Assembly: GCA_016195085.1 (NCBI GenBank)
Contig: JACQAG010000055.1
Span: forward strand, 98,183-162,182
DNA length: 64,000 bases
Direction of reading: 5' to 3'
Origin: Pseudomonadota bacterium
GTDB lineage: Bacteria > Pseudomonadota > Alphaproteobacteria > SHVZ01
In this document: piece after piece, positions 23,327 through 32,622 of the stretch
Layout: the number at the start of each line of letters is the position of its first letter
Numbering within the stretch: position 1 is the stretch's first letter
Notes under the pieces: generated by a model
Told to the model about the DNA's origin: nothing
Database searches by the model: none
The model's input: only the letters and a program-made list of their open reading frames with translations
Made by a program: the position numbers and the translations under genes

Positions 23327-24721
23327 TCAGGCGGCCGGCTCCGCCGCCTCTTCTTCCTTCATGAGCTCATCGATGGCGACGCTGCGCTCGCTTACCTGCG
23401 CCATCTCCAGGATGAAGTCGACGACCTTCTCCTCATAGAGCGGCGCACGCAACGCGGCCATGGCATCGGGGTGGTTCTGGTAGAACTCGATGACTTCGCG
23501 CTCCCGGCCGGCATTGCGGCTTGCCGCCTGGGCTAGCGCTCTGCGCATCTCTTCTTCACTGACCTGGATATTGTTCCGGCGCCCAACCTCGGAGAGGAGC
23601 AGGCCGAGCCTGACCCGGCGCTGGGCGATCTGGCGGAAATCCGCCTGCTCGGTGTCGCTGAGCTGGGGCGCTGCCGGGGCCGCCGGTTCCGCCGGAGGCG
23701 TGCCGGCATCCCCGGGGCTCGCCTGAACGGCGCTCTCGGCCGCAGCGGCCGAATCGGTGCCCCGGGTCACCTGCTCGACGATGCTGTCGTATTCCGCGCC
23801 GACCATGCCGGCCGGAACCGGGAAGTCATGCTTCTCGGCGAGCACGTCCAAGAGCTTCCGCTTGAGGCGCATGCGCGCCATCTGCTGGTAGTGCCGCTCC
23901 AGCCGCTCGCGCAGCATGCGCTTCAGCCCGTCGAGATTGTCGGCGCCCACGGACTTGGCGAGCTCGTCATCGAGCTTGAGCGGCCCCAGCTCGCGAATCT
24001 CCTTCACCGTCACCTGGAAGACCGCAGTCTTGCCGGCGAGATCCTTGGCCGCATATTCGGCGGGAAACTGGATGGTGACGGCACGGCTTTCGCCGGAAGC
24101 GGCGCCGATGAGCTGATCCTCGAAGCCCGGCACGAAGCTCTTGGAGCCCAGGCCCAGCTCGTAGTCGTTCGCGGCCCCGCCCTCGAACTCTTTGCCGTCG
24201 ATGCGGCCGACGAAGTCGATCATCACCAGGTCGTCGGACTTGGCCGGGCGCGGTTCGGCCAAGGGCTGGCTGCCGCGGTTGCGCTCGGCAATGCGCTTCA
24301 GCTCGGCCTCGACCTGGGCGTCGTCCACCGCCACCGTCAGCCGCTCCAAGGACAGGCCCGAGAAGTCGATCGGCTCGATCTCGGGCATGAGCTCGATCGC
24401 CAATGTGTATTTGAGATCCTTGCCTTCGGCGAACTCGTCGATCTCGATCTTCGGCCGGCCGGCGGAGCGCAGCCCGCGCTCGCTCAAGGCCGCCTGCGAG
24501 GTCTCGCGCACGGTCTGCTCCAGCACCTCGCCCATGACCTGCGGCCCGTAGCGCTTCTTGACCAGGCTCAAGGGCACCTTGCCGGGCCTGAAGCCGGGCA
24601 GGCGCACCGCGCCGGCGAGCTCGGAGAGCCGGGTCGACATCTGCTGGTCGATGGTATCGGCCGGGACCACCACGGTGAAGGTGCGGTTCAATCCCTCGGC
24701 ATGGGTCTCGGTAACATTCAT
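23327..24721 (-). CDS. tig: Trigger factor
   Basis: Ribosome-bound chaperone and peptidyl-prolyl isomerase acting on nascent chains. 464 residues from ATG 24721 (MNVTETHAEGLNRTFTVVVP). The ribosome-binding loop reads GFRPGKVPLSLVKKRYG near residue 45. The FKBP domain follows (DDLVMIDFVGRIDGKEFEGG), then the alpha-helical C-terminal domain. That domain carries an Ala/Pro-rich stretch of about 35 residues (near residues 320-355) not typical of enterobacterial Tig. First gene of the tig-clpP-clpX-lon series. Confidence 0.95.
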   Translation of the reverse strand: MNVTETHAEGLNRTFTVVVPADTIDQQMSTRLSELAGAVRLPGFRPGKVPLSLVKKRYGPQVMGEVLEQTVRETSQAALSERGLRSAGRPKIEIDEFAEGKDLKYTLAIELMPEIEPIDFSGLSLERLTVAVDDAQVEAELKRIAERNRGSQPLAEPRPAKSDDLVMIDFVGRIDGKEFEGGAANDYELGLGSKSFVPGFEDQLIGAASGESRAVTIQFPAEYAAKDLAGKTAVFQVTVKEIRELGPLKLDDELAKSVGADNLDGLKRMLRERLERHYQQMARMRLKRKLLDVLAEKHDFPVPAGMVGAEYDSIVEQVTRGTDSAAAAESAVQASPGDAGTPPAEPAAPAAPQLSDTEQADFRQIAQRRVRLGLLLSEVGRRNNIQVSEEEMRRALAQAASRNAGREREVIEFYQNHPDAMAALRAPLYEEKVVDFILEMAQVSERSVAIDELMKEEEAAEPAA

Positions 24722-24775
24722 GGCGCAAAACCGTCCAATATCAGCATGAGTTCGAGAGCGGAGACATGAGAGCGC

Positions 24776-24860
<85 letters not shown>

Positions 24861-25045
24861 AATAGCCGCCCCGCCAGGCGCTCGGCAGCTTCCGGTGGCG
24901 AGAGGCGCGAGCTTGTAACACAGGCTTTCGGCCCCGTCGATGGTTGCCTTGCCTCTGGAATCATAGTGCAGTCTTGCCGTACCCACGTGCTCGCCGCGGG
25001 CGTGCGATAGTCAGTTCCAAAGCGGACCCTGTGAGACCTCGTTCC

Positions 25046-26134
25046 ATGCGCGCCTGGCTCTACAGTTGCCTCGGTTTTCTCGGCCTGATCCAGGCCGCTT
25101 CGGCCCACCAGCTCAACCTCTCCACCATCTATCTGACCGTCGAGCTGCCGAAGGTCACCGCCGATCTCGGCATCTACGGGACCGATGCGGCACGCATGGC
25201 CAGCCGCGACCTGATTGATCCCGGCTCCGGGCTGGTCGATCCCGACAAGCTGGATGCGGCCGCCGCCGCGCTTGCTCGCTACTTCGGCCAGCATCTCGCC
25301 ATTCGCGGCGGCAACGGGGCCGTCTGCGAGCAGGGTCCGCCGCTGCTCGGGCCGGATTTCGAAAGCGGGCTCCTGGCGCAGATCGTCTTCGACTGCAGCA
25401 AGGCCGAGGATGGCCTGGTGCTCACCTCGACGGTGATGCCGACGATCGATCCGGCCGGACGCCAGGCGATCGTGGTCAGCATCGGCAATGAGGAACGCCA
25501 GCTCCCTTTGCTCGACGCCCAGCACACCGAGGCGATGCTGACCAACGCGCCCCCCGGCGCCTGGGAGGTGGCGGAGAGCTATGTCGGCCTCGGCATCGAG
25601 CATGTGCTGACCGGCTACGATCACATCGCCTTCATTCTCGCCATGCTGCTCTGGGCCAGGCGCCCTTGGCCGGTGGTGAAAATCGTGACCGCATTCACGC
25701 TCGCCCATTCGACCACCTTGGCGCTGGCCACTCTCGGCATCCTCGAGATCTCGCCCTCGATCGTCGAACCGTTGATCGCCGTCACCATCGTCATTGCCGC
25801 AGCCGAGAATTTTCGTTCGCGCGCCATCGACCGCAAATGGCTCTACGCCCTGGTGCTCGGCCTGATCCACGGCTTCGGCTTCGCCGGCGCGCTGAAGGAA
25901 GTGGGCCTGCCCGGCTCGGCGATCCCCCTGTCGCTCGCCACCTTCAACATCGGCGTCGAGTTCGGCCAGCTCGCCATCGTCGCCGTGGCGATGCCGGTCC
26001 TGGCGGCTCTGGACCGGCTCATCGCCGCCGCCGACGCCCAGCCACAGCGGAGCGCCACCGTCGTCTACGCCGCCTCCGCCGTCATCGCCGCCCTCGGCCT
26101 CTATTGGATCGTCGAGCGCACGCTCTGGGCGTGA
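25046..26134 (+). CDS. HupE/UreJ-like membrane protein
   Basis: Membrane protein of the HupE/UreJ_2 type, a family linked to nickel or other metal uptake; the substrate is not determinable here. 362 residues from ATG 25046, with signal peptide MRAWLYSCLGFLGLIQAASA. An N-terminal extracytoplasmic domain of about 180 residues precedes six or seven C-terminal helices. Family motifs are GLGIEHVLTGYDHIAFILA, TLAHSTTLALATL and LIHGFGFAGAL, with conserved histidines and aspartate that could bind metal. No hydrogenase or urease genes are nearby. Its 3' end overlaps the convergent nnr gene by 34 bp. Confidence 0.85.
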   Translation: MRAWLYSCLGFLGLIQAASAHQLNLSTIYLTVELPKVTADLGIYGTDAARMASRDLIDPGSGLVDPDKLDAAAAALARYFGQHLAIRGGNGAVCEQGPPLLGPDFESGLLAQIVFDCSKAEDGLVLTSTVMPTIDPAGRQAIVVSIGNEERQLPLLDAQHTEAMLTNAPPGAWEVAESYVGLGIEHVLTGYDHIAFILAMLLWARRPWPVVKIVTAFTLAHSTTLALATLGILEISPSIVEPLIAVTIVIAAAENFRSRAIDRKWLYALVLGLIHGFGFAGALKEVGLPGSAIPLSLATFNIGVEFGQLAIVAVAMPVLAALDRLIAAADAQPQRSATVVYAASAVIAALGLYWIVERTLWA

Positions 26135-27600
26135 AGTGTCGTCAGCACAGTTGGCAAGGTCGCCAGCAGATCTTCGGCGATGAGACCCTGGCCGAATTCC
26201 CGCGCCGCCTCGCCATGCAGCCATGTCGCGGCGCACGCCGCCTCGAATGCCGGCATGCCTGCCGCCAACAGCCCCACCACCATCCCCGCCAGCACGTCGC
26301 CGGTGCCGGCCGTGGCCAAGCTGGGCGGCGCGTTCTCGTTGATGGCGGCGCGCCCGCCGGGCTCGGCGATCACCGTGTCCGGCCCTTTCAAGAGGATCAC
26401 CGCGCCCAGCGCGTCGGCGGCCTTGCGGGCGCGGGTGAGCTTATCGCCGGGCTCCGGGAACAGCCGCTGGAACTCGCCCTCGTGGGGGGTGAGCACCGCC
26501 GGTCCTCGGATCATGCCCGCGAGCTCGCCGGCGCGGCCGGCGAAAACGGTGAGCGCATCGGCATCGATGACCGCCGCGCGCCCGGTCGCCAGCGCCGCCG
26601 TCACCGCCGCCTCGGTATCCGGGCCGACGCCATTGCCCGGACCCACCAGCATCGCGGTGATGCGTCGGTCCGCCAGGCGCTGGACCAGCTCCTCGATGCT
26701 GTCGACGGGATGAAAGAGCGTGCCCGGCTGGTCGGCGGTATAGATCGGCTGCAGTCGCGAGGGTGCCGCCAGGCTCACCAGCCCGGCGCCGATGCGGCGC
26801 GCGGCCAAGGCCGCCAAGCGCGCCGCACCCGTGAGGACGCTGCCGCCCCGCACCAGCGCATGGCCGCGCGCATATTTGTGCGCGTCCAGCGCTGGCCACG
26901 GAAACCGGCAAAGCCAGAGCGACGGCGCATTGGCGAAAATCTGCGGCCGAATATCCGACAGGACCGACGCGGCGATGCCGATGTCGACGATCTCGACGAC
27001 GCCGCAATGGAGGCGTCCCGGCAGCATGAGATGGCCGGGCTTGCGGCGAAAGAAGCTGACGGTAAGTGCCGCACGAGGGGCCGCGCCGAGGATCTCGCCG
27101 GTATCGCCCTTGATGCCGCTCGGCACGTCGATCGCCACCACCGGCGGCCCTCCGGCGAGCCGTTCGACCACATCCTTAGCGAGGCCGCCCAGCGGTCGCG
27201 CGAGGCCGGCGCCGAACAGCGCATCCACCACCAGCTCCGCGCCGGCGAGCGAGTCCGCTCCGAGCCTCGCGAGCGGACCGTCCCAACGCTCGAGATTGCG
27301 CCGGGCCTCGCCCTTGAGGCGCTCCGGTGGCTCCAGCAACGCCACCCGAACCGGCCAGTCCGAGCTCATGAGATGCCGTGCCACCACCAAGCCGTCGCCG
27401 CCATTGTTGCCGGGGCCGCAGAGGATCAGCGTCGGCCTCGGCGACCATCCCCGGCGGATGGCTTCCGCCACCCCCGCCCCGGCACGCTCCATCAGCGCAT
27501 CGCCGGAGGTTCCGTGCTCGATGGTGATTTGGTCCGCCCGAACCATCTCGGCCACCGAGAGCAGCGCTGCTTCGCCGACCGATGAAGCCGAGATCGTCAT
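26101..27600 (-). CDS. nnr: Bifunctional NAD(P)HX epimerase / ADP-dependent dehydratase
   Basis: Repairs hydrated NAD(P)H. 499 residues: an N-terminal YjeF-type epimerase domain with ILCGPGNNGGDGLVVARHL near residue 60, and a C-terminal kinase-like dehydratase domain with LTPHEGEFQRLFPEPGD and the nucleotide-binding GTGDVLAGMVVGLL near residue 435. The two-domain fusion is the common bacterial arrangement. Divergent from the FAH-family gene, with 68 bp between the starts. Confidence 0.94.
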   Translation of the reverse strand: MTISASSVGEAALLSVAEMVRADQITIEHGTSGDALMERAGAGVAEAIRRGWSPRPTLILCGPGNNGGDGLVVARHLMSSDWPVRVALLEPPERLKGEARRNLERWDGPLARLGADSLAGAELVVDALFGAGLARPLGGLAKDVVERLAGGPPVVAIDVPSGIKGDTGEILGAAPRAALTVSFFRRKPGHLMLPGRLHCGVVEIVDIGIAASVLSDIRPQIFANAPSLWLCRFPWPALDAHKYARGHALVRGGSVLTGAARLAALAARRIGAGLVSLAAPSRLQPIYTADQPGTLFHPVDSIEELVQRLADRRITAMLVGPGNGVGPDTEAAVTAALATGRAAVIDADALTVFAGRAGELAGMIRGPAVLTPHEGEFQRLFPEPGDKLTRARKAADALGAVILLKGPDTVIAEPGGRAAINENAPPSLATAGTGDVLAGMVVGLLAAGMPAFEAACAATWLHGEAAREFGQGLIAEDLLATLPTVLTTLHAQSVRSTIQ

Positions 27601-27668
27601 AATCTTATGGTTGGCTGCCGGCAGGACTGTGCAACATACAACACTGCGCTCAAGGGAGGATGCTCTGC

Positions 27669-28544
27669 ATGCGGCTGGCGAATTTCGACGATGGCGGCGG
27701 CGACCGGCTGGGGGTCGTCGATGAGGGCGGTCTCATCGACCTCGCCGCCGCCGATCCGGCTCTGCCGAAGACGCTGATCGGGCTGCTCGCCGGCGGCGGG
27801 CAAGCCATGGCCGCGGTCAGGGCGGCAGCCAAGGGCGCGGACCGGCGGCTGGCGCTCGACTCCGTTCGGCTGAGGCCGCCGATCCCGCGTCCCGGCAAAT
27901 TCCTCGCCGTCGGCCTCAACTACCGCGACCACATTGCCGAGCTGAAGAAGCCGATACCGGCATTTCCCTCGACCTTCGCCAAGATGGCGAGCGCCATCGT
28001 CGGCCCCCGCGATCCGGTTTGGCGGCCGCTTGTCTCCGATAGCCTCGACTATGAAGGCGAGCTCGCCTTCGTCATCGGACGGCGCTGCCGCCATGTGCCC
28101 CGTAGCCGGGCCCGCGAGGTGGTCGCGGGCTATCTCGTCGCCAACGACGTGACCGTGCGCGAATGGGTGGCGCTGACCGAGCAGATCGTGCCGGCAAAGT
28201 CCTTCGACACATGCGGGCCGATCGGCCCCTGGCTGGTGACGTCCGACGAGCTCGAGGATCCGCACAGGCTTCGCATCCGCACCACCGTCAATGGCGAGAC
28301 GCGCCAGGACGGCAACACCGCCGACATGATCTTCGACTGCTGGCGCCTGGTGGAGATCCTGAGCCAAGCCATGACCTTGGAGCCGGGCGACATCGTCACC
28401 ACCGGCACGCCCAAGGGGGTTGGCCATGGCTTCTCGCCGCCCCGCTACCTCAAACCCGGCGACCTGGTGACGGTGGAGATCGAAGGCATCGGCCACATCT
28501 CCAACCCGATCATCGACGAGCCGGCGGGAAGCGCGGCGCTTTAG
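27669..28544 (+). CDS. Fumarylacetoacetate hydrolase family protein
   Basis: Member of the FAH fold, which covers acylpyruvate hydrolases, 2-hydroxyhepta-2,4-diene-1,7-dioate isomerases and oxaloacetate decarboxylases; the exact substrate is unclear. 291 residues from ATG 27669, preferred over ATG 27660 because GGGAGG then lies nine bases upstream. The catalytic core has GLNYRDHIAEL, the metal-ligand pair in LDYEGELAFVIG and the aspartate in VANDVTVREW. C-terminal IVTTGTPKGVGHGFSPPRYL is typical of the family. No catabolic operon surrounds it. Confidence 0.9.
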   Translation: MRLANFDDGGGDRLGVVDEGGLIDLAAADPALPKTLIGLLAGGGQAMAAVRAAAKGADRRLALDSVRLRPPIPRPGKFLAVGLNYRDHIAELKKPIPAFPSTFAKMASAIVGPRDPVWRPLVSDSLDYEGELAFVIGRRCRHVPRSRAREVVAGYLVANDVTVREWVALTEQIVPAKSFDTCGPIGPWLVTSDELEDPHRLRIRTTVNGETRQDGNTADMIFDCWRLVEILSQAMTLEPGDIVTTGTPKGVGHGFSPPRYLKPGDLVTVEIEGIGHISNPIIDEPAGSAAL

Positions 28545-28575
28545 TCCGGCCGCAAGGCGTGGATGCCCGGAACAA

Positions 28576-28633
28576 GCTGGGGTGGGCTTTAGGAGGGGGT
28601 GAGGATCACCCCCTCCTCGAACCTCCCCGGGGC
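28576..28633. repeat. GC-rich dispersed repeat, copy 3
   Basis: In the 313-bp gap after the FAH-family gene. The core GGAGGGGGTGAGGATCACCC is followed by CCTCCTC and CTCCCCGGGG. It matches the copies at 3171-3232 and 23162-23216. Confidence 0.75.
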
Positions 28634-28650
28634 ATGACAATTGTACTCGT

Positions 28651-28674
28651 CATGCGCGGGCTTGACCCGCGCAT
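28651..28674. repeat. Extragenic palindrome of the CATGCGCGGG type
   Basis: Arms ATGCGCGGG and CCCGCGCAT (9 bp) around the loop CTTGA. This is a well-known alphaproteobacterial intergenic palindrome type. A half copy (CATGCGCGGGCT) lies near 63863, after the last gene of the window. Confidence 0.75.
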
Positions 28675-28857
28675 CTACGTCCTCAGGCCAGTGCCGCGAG
28701 CTAAGGCGTCAGCCCCTGGCGACCGATGATGCGACCGGCGCTTCTAAAACCCTTGTGAACAAGTTCACAGCATTTGACCAAAATTGATGCTAGCGTTTTC
28801 CCTTAAGCGTGCAGCCACGATACAGCGGCAATAGACCGACCGCTGGGGGGACGTGCA

Positions 28858-29898
28858 ATGCATCGCCCGACAGAGACGACCAAGCCGGATCGTTTGTCCG
28901 TCGTCCGAGCGTCGTTGAACCGGCGCGATCTCATCACGCTTTTGGGCGGAGCCGCGCTGGCGTGGTCGCTGCCCGCGCGCGCTCAGATGCCAGCTAAAGT
29001 CTTTCGCGTCGGGTTGCTCAGCGCCGGGGCGCCAATCGCTGACAACAGCCCCTCCGGGGCGCCACTCATCCGCGGCCTCGCTCGGCGCGGCTATGCGCTT
29101 GGTCAAAATTTGGCATTCGAACGTCGCGGAGCGGAAGGACACTTGGACCGCCTGCCGCAGCTCGTCACGGAGCTCGTGGCAAGCAAGGTCGATGTCATCG
29201 TCACCTCCGGCTATCCGTCGGCGTTCGCCGCCAAGCAGGGGAGCGCTCTACCGGTTGTGGCGGTCGCCGCAGGCGATCCTGTCGGTACCGGACTGGCCGA
29301 CAGCTTGGCGCGGCCCGGCGGCCATATTACCGGCATCTCGGACGTGTCGGCGGAGCTCACGCCCAAGCGGTTGGAGCTACTGAAACAGTTTGCGCCCAGC
29401 CTGCGTCGGGTGGCGGTGCTGTGGAATGCCGACGACCTCGGAATGACGCTGCGGTATCGGGCGTCGGAAGCAGGCGCCCAGGCACTGGGTGTCAGCGTCC
29501 AGCCATTGGGTGTGCGCGCGCCTGACGATTTCGACCAGGCGTTCGGGGCAATGAAGAGTGACATGCCGGACGCGATCCTCATGGTCACCGACTCGCTCAC
29601 CATTCTCAACCGAAAGCGGGTTTTCGAATTCGCTGCGGCGCATCGGCTGCCGGCCATCTATGAGTTTGCCTCCCTCGTCAGCGACGGCGGCTTGATGTCA
29701 TATGGTCCGGATCAGGACGAAAGTTTCGACCGCGCTGGAGACCTCGTGGATCGCATTCTCAAAGGAGCGAACCCCGCGGTATTGCCATTCGAACAGCCGA
29801 CGCTCTTTCGCTTCGTCCTCAACCTGAAGACCGCCAAGTCGATCGGCTTTGAAGCCCCGGCGTCATTGCTCGCCCGCGCCGACGAGGTGATCGAATGA
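28858..29898 (+). CDS. ABC transporter substrate-binding protein (ABC_sub_bind family), copy A
   Basis: Periplasmic binding protein of the ABC_sub_bind (DUF534) family, whose ligands are mostly unknown and sometimes aromatic. 346 residues with a Tat-like signal (NRRDLITLLGGAALAWSLPA then RAQ). Family landmarks are GDPVGTGLADSLARPGGHIT, ELTPKRLELLKQF and the C-terminal NLKTAKSIGFEAPASLLARA. No permease or ATPase gene is adjacent. The stop overlaps the start of copy B as ATGA. Confidence 0.88.
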   Translation: MHRPTETTKPDRLSVVRASLNRRDLITLLGGAALAWSLPARAQMPAKVFRVGLLSAGAPIADNSPSGAPLIRGLARRGYALGQNLAFERRGAEGHLDRLPQLVTELVASKVDVIVTSGYPSAFAAKQGSALPVVAVAAGDPVGTGLADSLARPGGHITGISDVSAELTPKRLELLKQFAPSLRRVAVLWNADDLGMTLRYRASEAGAQALGVSVQPLGVRAPDDFDQAFGAMKSDMPDAILMVTDSLTILNRKRVFEFAAAHRLPAIYEFASLVSDGGLMSYGPDQDESFDRAGDLVDRILKGANPAVLPFEQPTLFRFVLNLKTAKSIGFEAPASLLARADEVIE

Positions 29899-30882
29899 GG
29901 CGGCGGGAATTCATCGCAACACTGAGCGGTGCGTTCAGTGCTTGGCCGGTTGCCATTCACGCCCCAGCAGAAGGCGATGCCGGTGATCGGCTACCTCAAC
30001 GGCAACTCGCCCGACGCCTTTCAAGAGAATAATGCGGCCGCGGTCCGCCAGGGACTGAGCGAAGCCGGCTACGTCGAAGGACAAAATCTAACGATCGAAT
30101 ACCGTTGGGCGGAAGGCAAATACGATCGGCTACCCGCGTTGGCCGCCGATCTCGTCGGCCGCAAGGTCGATTTGATCGTGGCAAGCGGCGGCTCCGGTCC
30201 AGCACGTGCTGCTAAATACGCAACTTCGACGATCCCGATCGTCTTCACCAGCTCTGGCGATCCGGTCGGGGACGGCTTGGTCGCTAGTCTCGCCCGGCCG
30301 GGCGGTAACGTCACGGGCGTCAGCATCATCGCAGCCGAGCTGACTCCCAAACGGTTCGAGCTGCTGTCCGAGCTGGTGCAGTCAGTCCGCGTGATCGCCC
30401 TGCTCGTGAATCCGACCGGTCCTAGTTATGAGCGTATCATTGCAGAGGTGCAGGAAGGAGCGCGCGCCAAGGGAGCGCAGCTCTTGATCCTGAACGCCAG
30501 CAACGAAAGCGAAATCGATGCGGCCTTCGCGACGCTCGTCCAGCGGCATGCCGGCGCGATCGTCATCGATTCCAATGCATTCTTCACCGGCAGGCGCGAG
30601 CAGCTCGTGGCGTTGGCATCGCGCCATGCGCTGCCGGCAATCTATGCGTTTCGTGAATACGCCGCTATAGGCGACCTGATGAGCTATGGACCAAGCGTTA
30701 CGGCCGCCTATCGCCAAGCCGGCATTTACGCCGGACGGATCCTCAAGGGCGCCAAGCCGGCCGATCTGCCGGTCCAGCAGCCGACCACGTTCGAGCTGGT
30801 GATCAACCTCAAGACCGCCAAAGCGCTCGGCCTGACCGTTCCGCAATCGATCCTGTCGCGCGCCGACGAGGTGATCGAGTGA
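29895..30882 (+). pseudogene. ABC_sub_bind family protein, copy B, frameshifted in its signal peptide
   Basis: Second tandem binding protein, paralogous to copy A. The expected start is ATG 29895, overlapping the previous stop, and reads MRRREFIATLSGAFSAWPVA. At 29962-29965 a run of four C's throws it out of frame; removing one C gives HAQQKAMPVIGYLNG and restores the mature protein, which is then open to 30882. The mature part is fully conserved (GDPVGDGLVASLARPGGNVT, NLKTAKALGLTVPQSIL). A single-base homopolymer error or a very recent mutation fits best. A GTG at 29929 could start translation without a signal peptide. Confidence 0.82.
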
Positions 30883-30991
30883 GGTTCGCGCCACCGTCTG
30901 AGATCGCTCGGCCCATCTTTTGAGCCTGCCGGTGGCGACATTTGACGTCGTCGGATTGACGAGCGAAGCGCCCGGTGCGGTCGCCTTGCGC

Positions 30992-31567
30992 TCACCCGCG
31001 TCCGGTTGACGAAGTCGGCTGCGGCAGCCGGCGCCGCACATAGTCCAGCAGCAGCACGTAGAGGACCCTCAGGATCGGGTCCAGGAAGTCCAGGGGCACC
31101 GGCGCATCCGGCGACGGCAGCAGCCGACGCATGGCGAGGTCGTCCTTCGACTCGGCTGCCGACTCCGAAGTCCTGCAACGCTGCTCCCAAGGCAACGTGC
31201 CGCGGACATAGCGGATCATCGCCTCGAAGCTGTCGCGCGCGCTCGGCGTGAGGACGGCGAGCTGGCCTTTGATCTGCCCCGGGTCGATGACGGTGCAAAT
31301 CGTATTTTCGGCGGCGATCGCGGAGGCCATGCGCGGCGAGCCGTCGATCAGCGCCATCTCGCCGAATATCGACCTCTTGCCGATCGTGGCAAGAATGACG
31401 GGTCCGTCGGCGGTATCCTTCGCGATCGCCACCTTGCCGGAGCGGATCAGATAGGCAGCGTCGCCCTTGTCGCCTTCCTTGAAGATGACACTGTGGCTCT
31501 TGAAGAGTCTCCTCACCTCCTTAGGGTGCGCGCGCCTGTTGGAACGGGACGGTCCTGTCCTGGCCAT
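30992..31567 (-). CDS. Cyclic nucleotide-binding domain protein
   Basis: 191-residue protein with one Crp-type cNMP-binding beta-barrel. The domain runs from about residue 22 (SHSVIFKEGDKGDAAYLIRS) through the phosphate-binding cassette FGEMALIDGSPRMASAIA. No helix-turn-helix follows; the C-terminal 80 residues are unrecognised, so it is not a classical Crp/Fnr regulator. The start at 31567 is two bases after the dehydrogenase stop, so the two genes are probably cotranscribed. AAGGAGG occurs inside the first codons, so a later start is possible. Confidence 0.8.
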   Translation of the reverse strand: MARTGPSRSNRRAHPKEVRRLFKSHSVIFKEGDKGDAAYLIRSGKVAIAKDTADGPVILATIGKRSIFGEMALIDGSPRMASAIAAENTICTVIDPGQIKGQLAVLTPSARDSFEAMIRYVRGTLPWEQRCRTSESAAESKDDLAMRRLLPSPDAPVPLDFLDPILRVLYVLLLDYVRRRLPQPTSSTGRG

Positions 31568-31569
31568 TG

Positions 31570-32622
31570 CTACGGCGCCAGCACCTGGCGGCCGATGATG
31601 CGGCCGGCGCGGAGATCGGCCAAGGCCGCGTTGGCATCCTCGAGGGGACGGGACGCCACCGGGATCGGCTTGATCTTGCCCGCCTTGACCAGGCCGATGA
31701 GCTCTTTCAGCTCCGGCAGGCTGCCGACATAGGAGCCGCGCAAGGTCAGCGCCTTCAACGGCAGCGAGACCAGCGGCAGCGTGATCTCGCCCCCGAACAA
31801 GCCGACGACGATGTAGCGGCCGCCCTTGGTCAGGGCATCGAGCGCCAGCTTGGCGCTTGCCGCCGAGCCGACGAAATCCACGACCGCCATCAGCCGATTG
31901 CCGGCGAGCCCACGCAGCCGCTTCGCCGCATCGCTCTCGCCGGCATTGACAGTCTGGCGAATGCCCGCCGCACGGGCGGCGGCGAGCTTCGCCTCCTCCA
32001 GATCGATGCCGATGACGGGAGCGCCGAGCAGCGCCGGCGCGATGTGGACGGCAGCCAAGCCGACCCCGCCCAAGCCCAGGATCGCCACCCAGTCGCCCGG
32101 CAAGGTCGGGCCGATCTTCTTCAAAGCGCTGAAGGCAGTCACACCCGAGCAGGCATAGGTGGCCGCCAAAGCCGGATCGATCCCGTCGATGTCGACGAGG
32201 TATTTCGGGTGCGGCACAATGAGATGGTCGCTGTAGCCGCCGGGACGGAAGACGCCGATCGACTGTCCGGCGACGCAGAGGTTCTCTTCTTCGGCCCGGC
32301 AGGGCGCGCAGGCGCCGCAGCCGAGCCAAGGATAGACCAGGCGCACGGCCCCGGGTTCGACACCCCTCGCCTCCGGTCCGAGCGCTGCCACCGTGCCCAC
32401 CACCTCATGGCCGAGGGTGAGCGGCAGCTTGATGCCGCGATCGGAGAGCGTCATCTGCTTGCCGCGGCCGAGATCGTAGTAGCCGTCGGCCAAATGCAGA
32501 TCGGAATGGCAGACCCCGCAGGCCTTGACCCGCACCAGCACCTCGGTGCCCTTGGGCCTGGGCGTCTCCACCGCCACGCGTGCCAGCGGCTTGCCGAAAT
32601 CCGTCACCTGGTAGCTGAGCAT
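31570..32622 (-). CDS. Zinc-dependent alcohol dehydrogenase
   Basis: Medium-chain NAD(P)-dependent alcohol dehydrogenase, cytoplasmic. 350 residues from ATG 32622, with GGAGG five bases upstream. Catalytic zinc ligands are in CGVCHSDLH and GHEVVG, the structural zinc cysteines in CGACAPCRAEEENLC, and the Rossmann motif is GLGGVGLAAVH. The frame continues upstream without homology. Cotranscribed with the cNMP-binding gene. A decayed copy of its 5' end lies at 39409-39507. Confidence 0.93.
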   Translation of the reverse strand: MLSYQVTDFGKPLARVAVETPRPKGTEVLVRVKACGVCHSDLHLADGYYDLGRGKQMTLSDRGIKLPLTLGHEVVGTVAALGPEARGVEPGAVRLVYPWLGCGACAPCRAEEENLCVAGQSIGVFRPGGYSDHLIVPHPKYLVDIDGIDPALAATYACSGVTAFSALKKIGPTLPGDWVAILGLGGVGLAAVHIAPALLGAPVIGIDLEEAKLAAARAAGIRQTVNAGESDAAKRLRGLAGNRLMAVVDFVGSAASAKLALDALTKGGRYIVVGLFGGEITLPLVSLPLKALTLRGSYVGSLPELKELIGLVKAGKIKPIPVASRPLEDANAALADLRAGRIIGRQVLAP

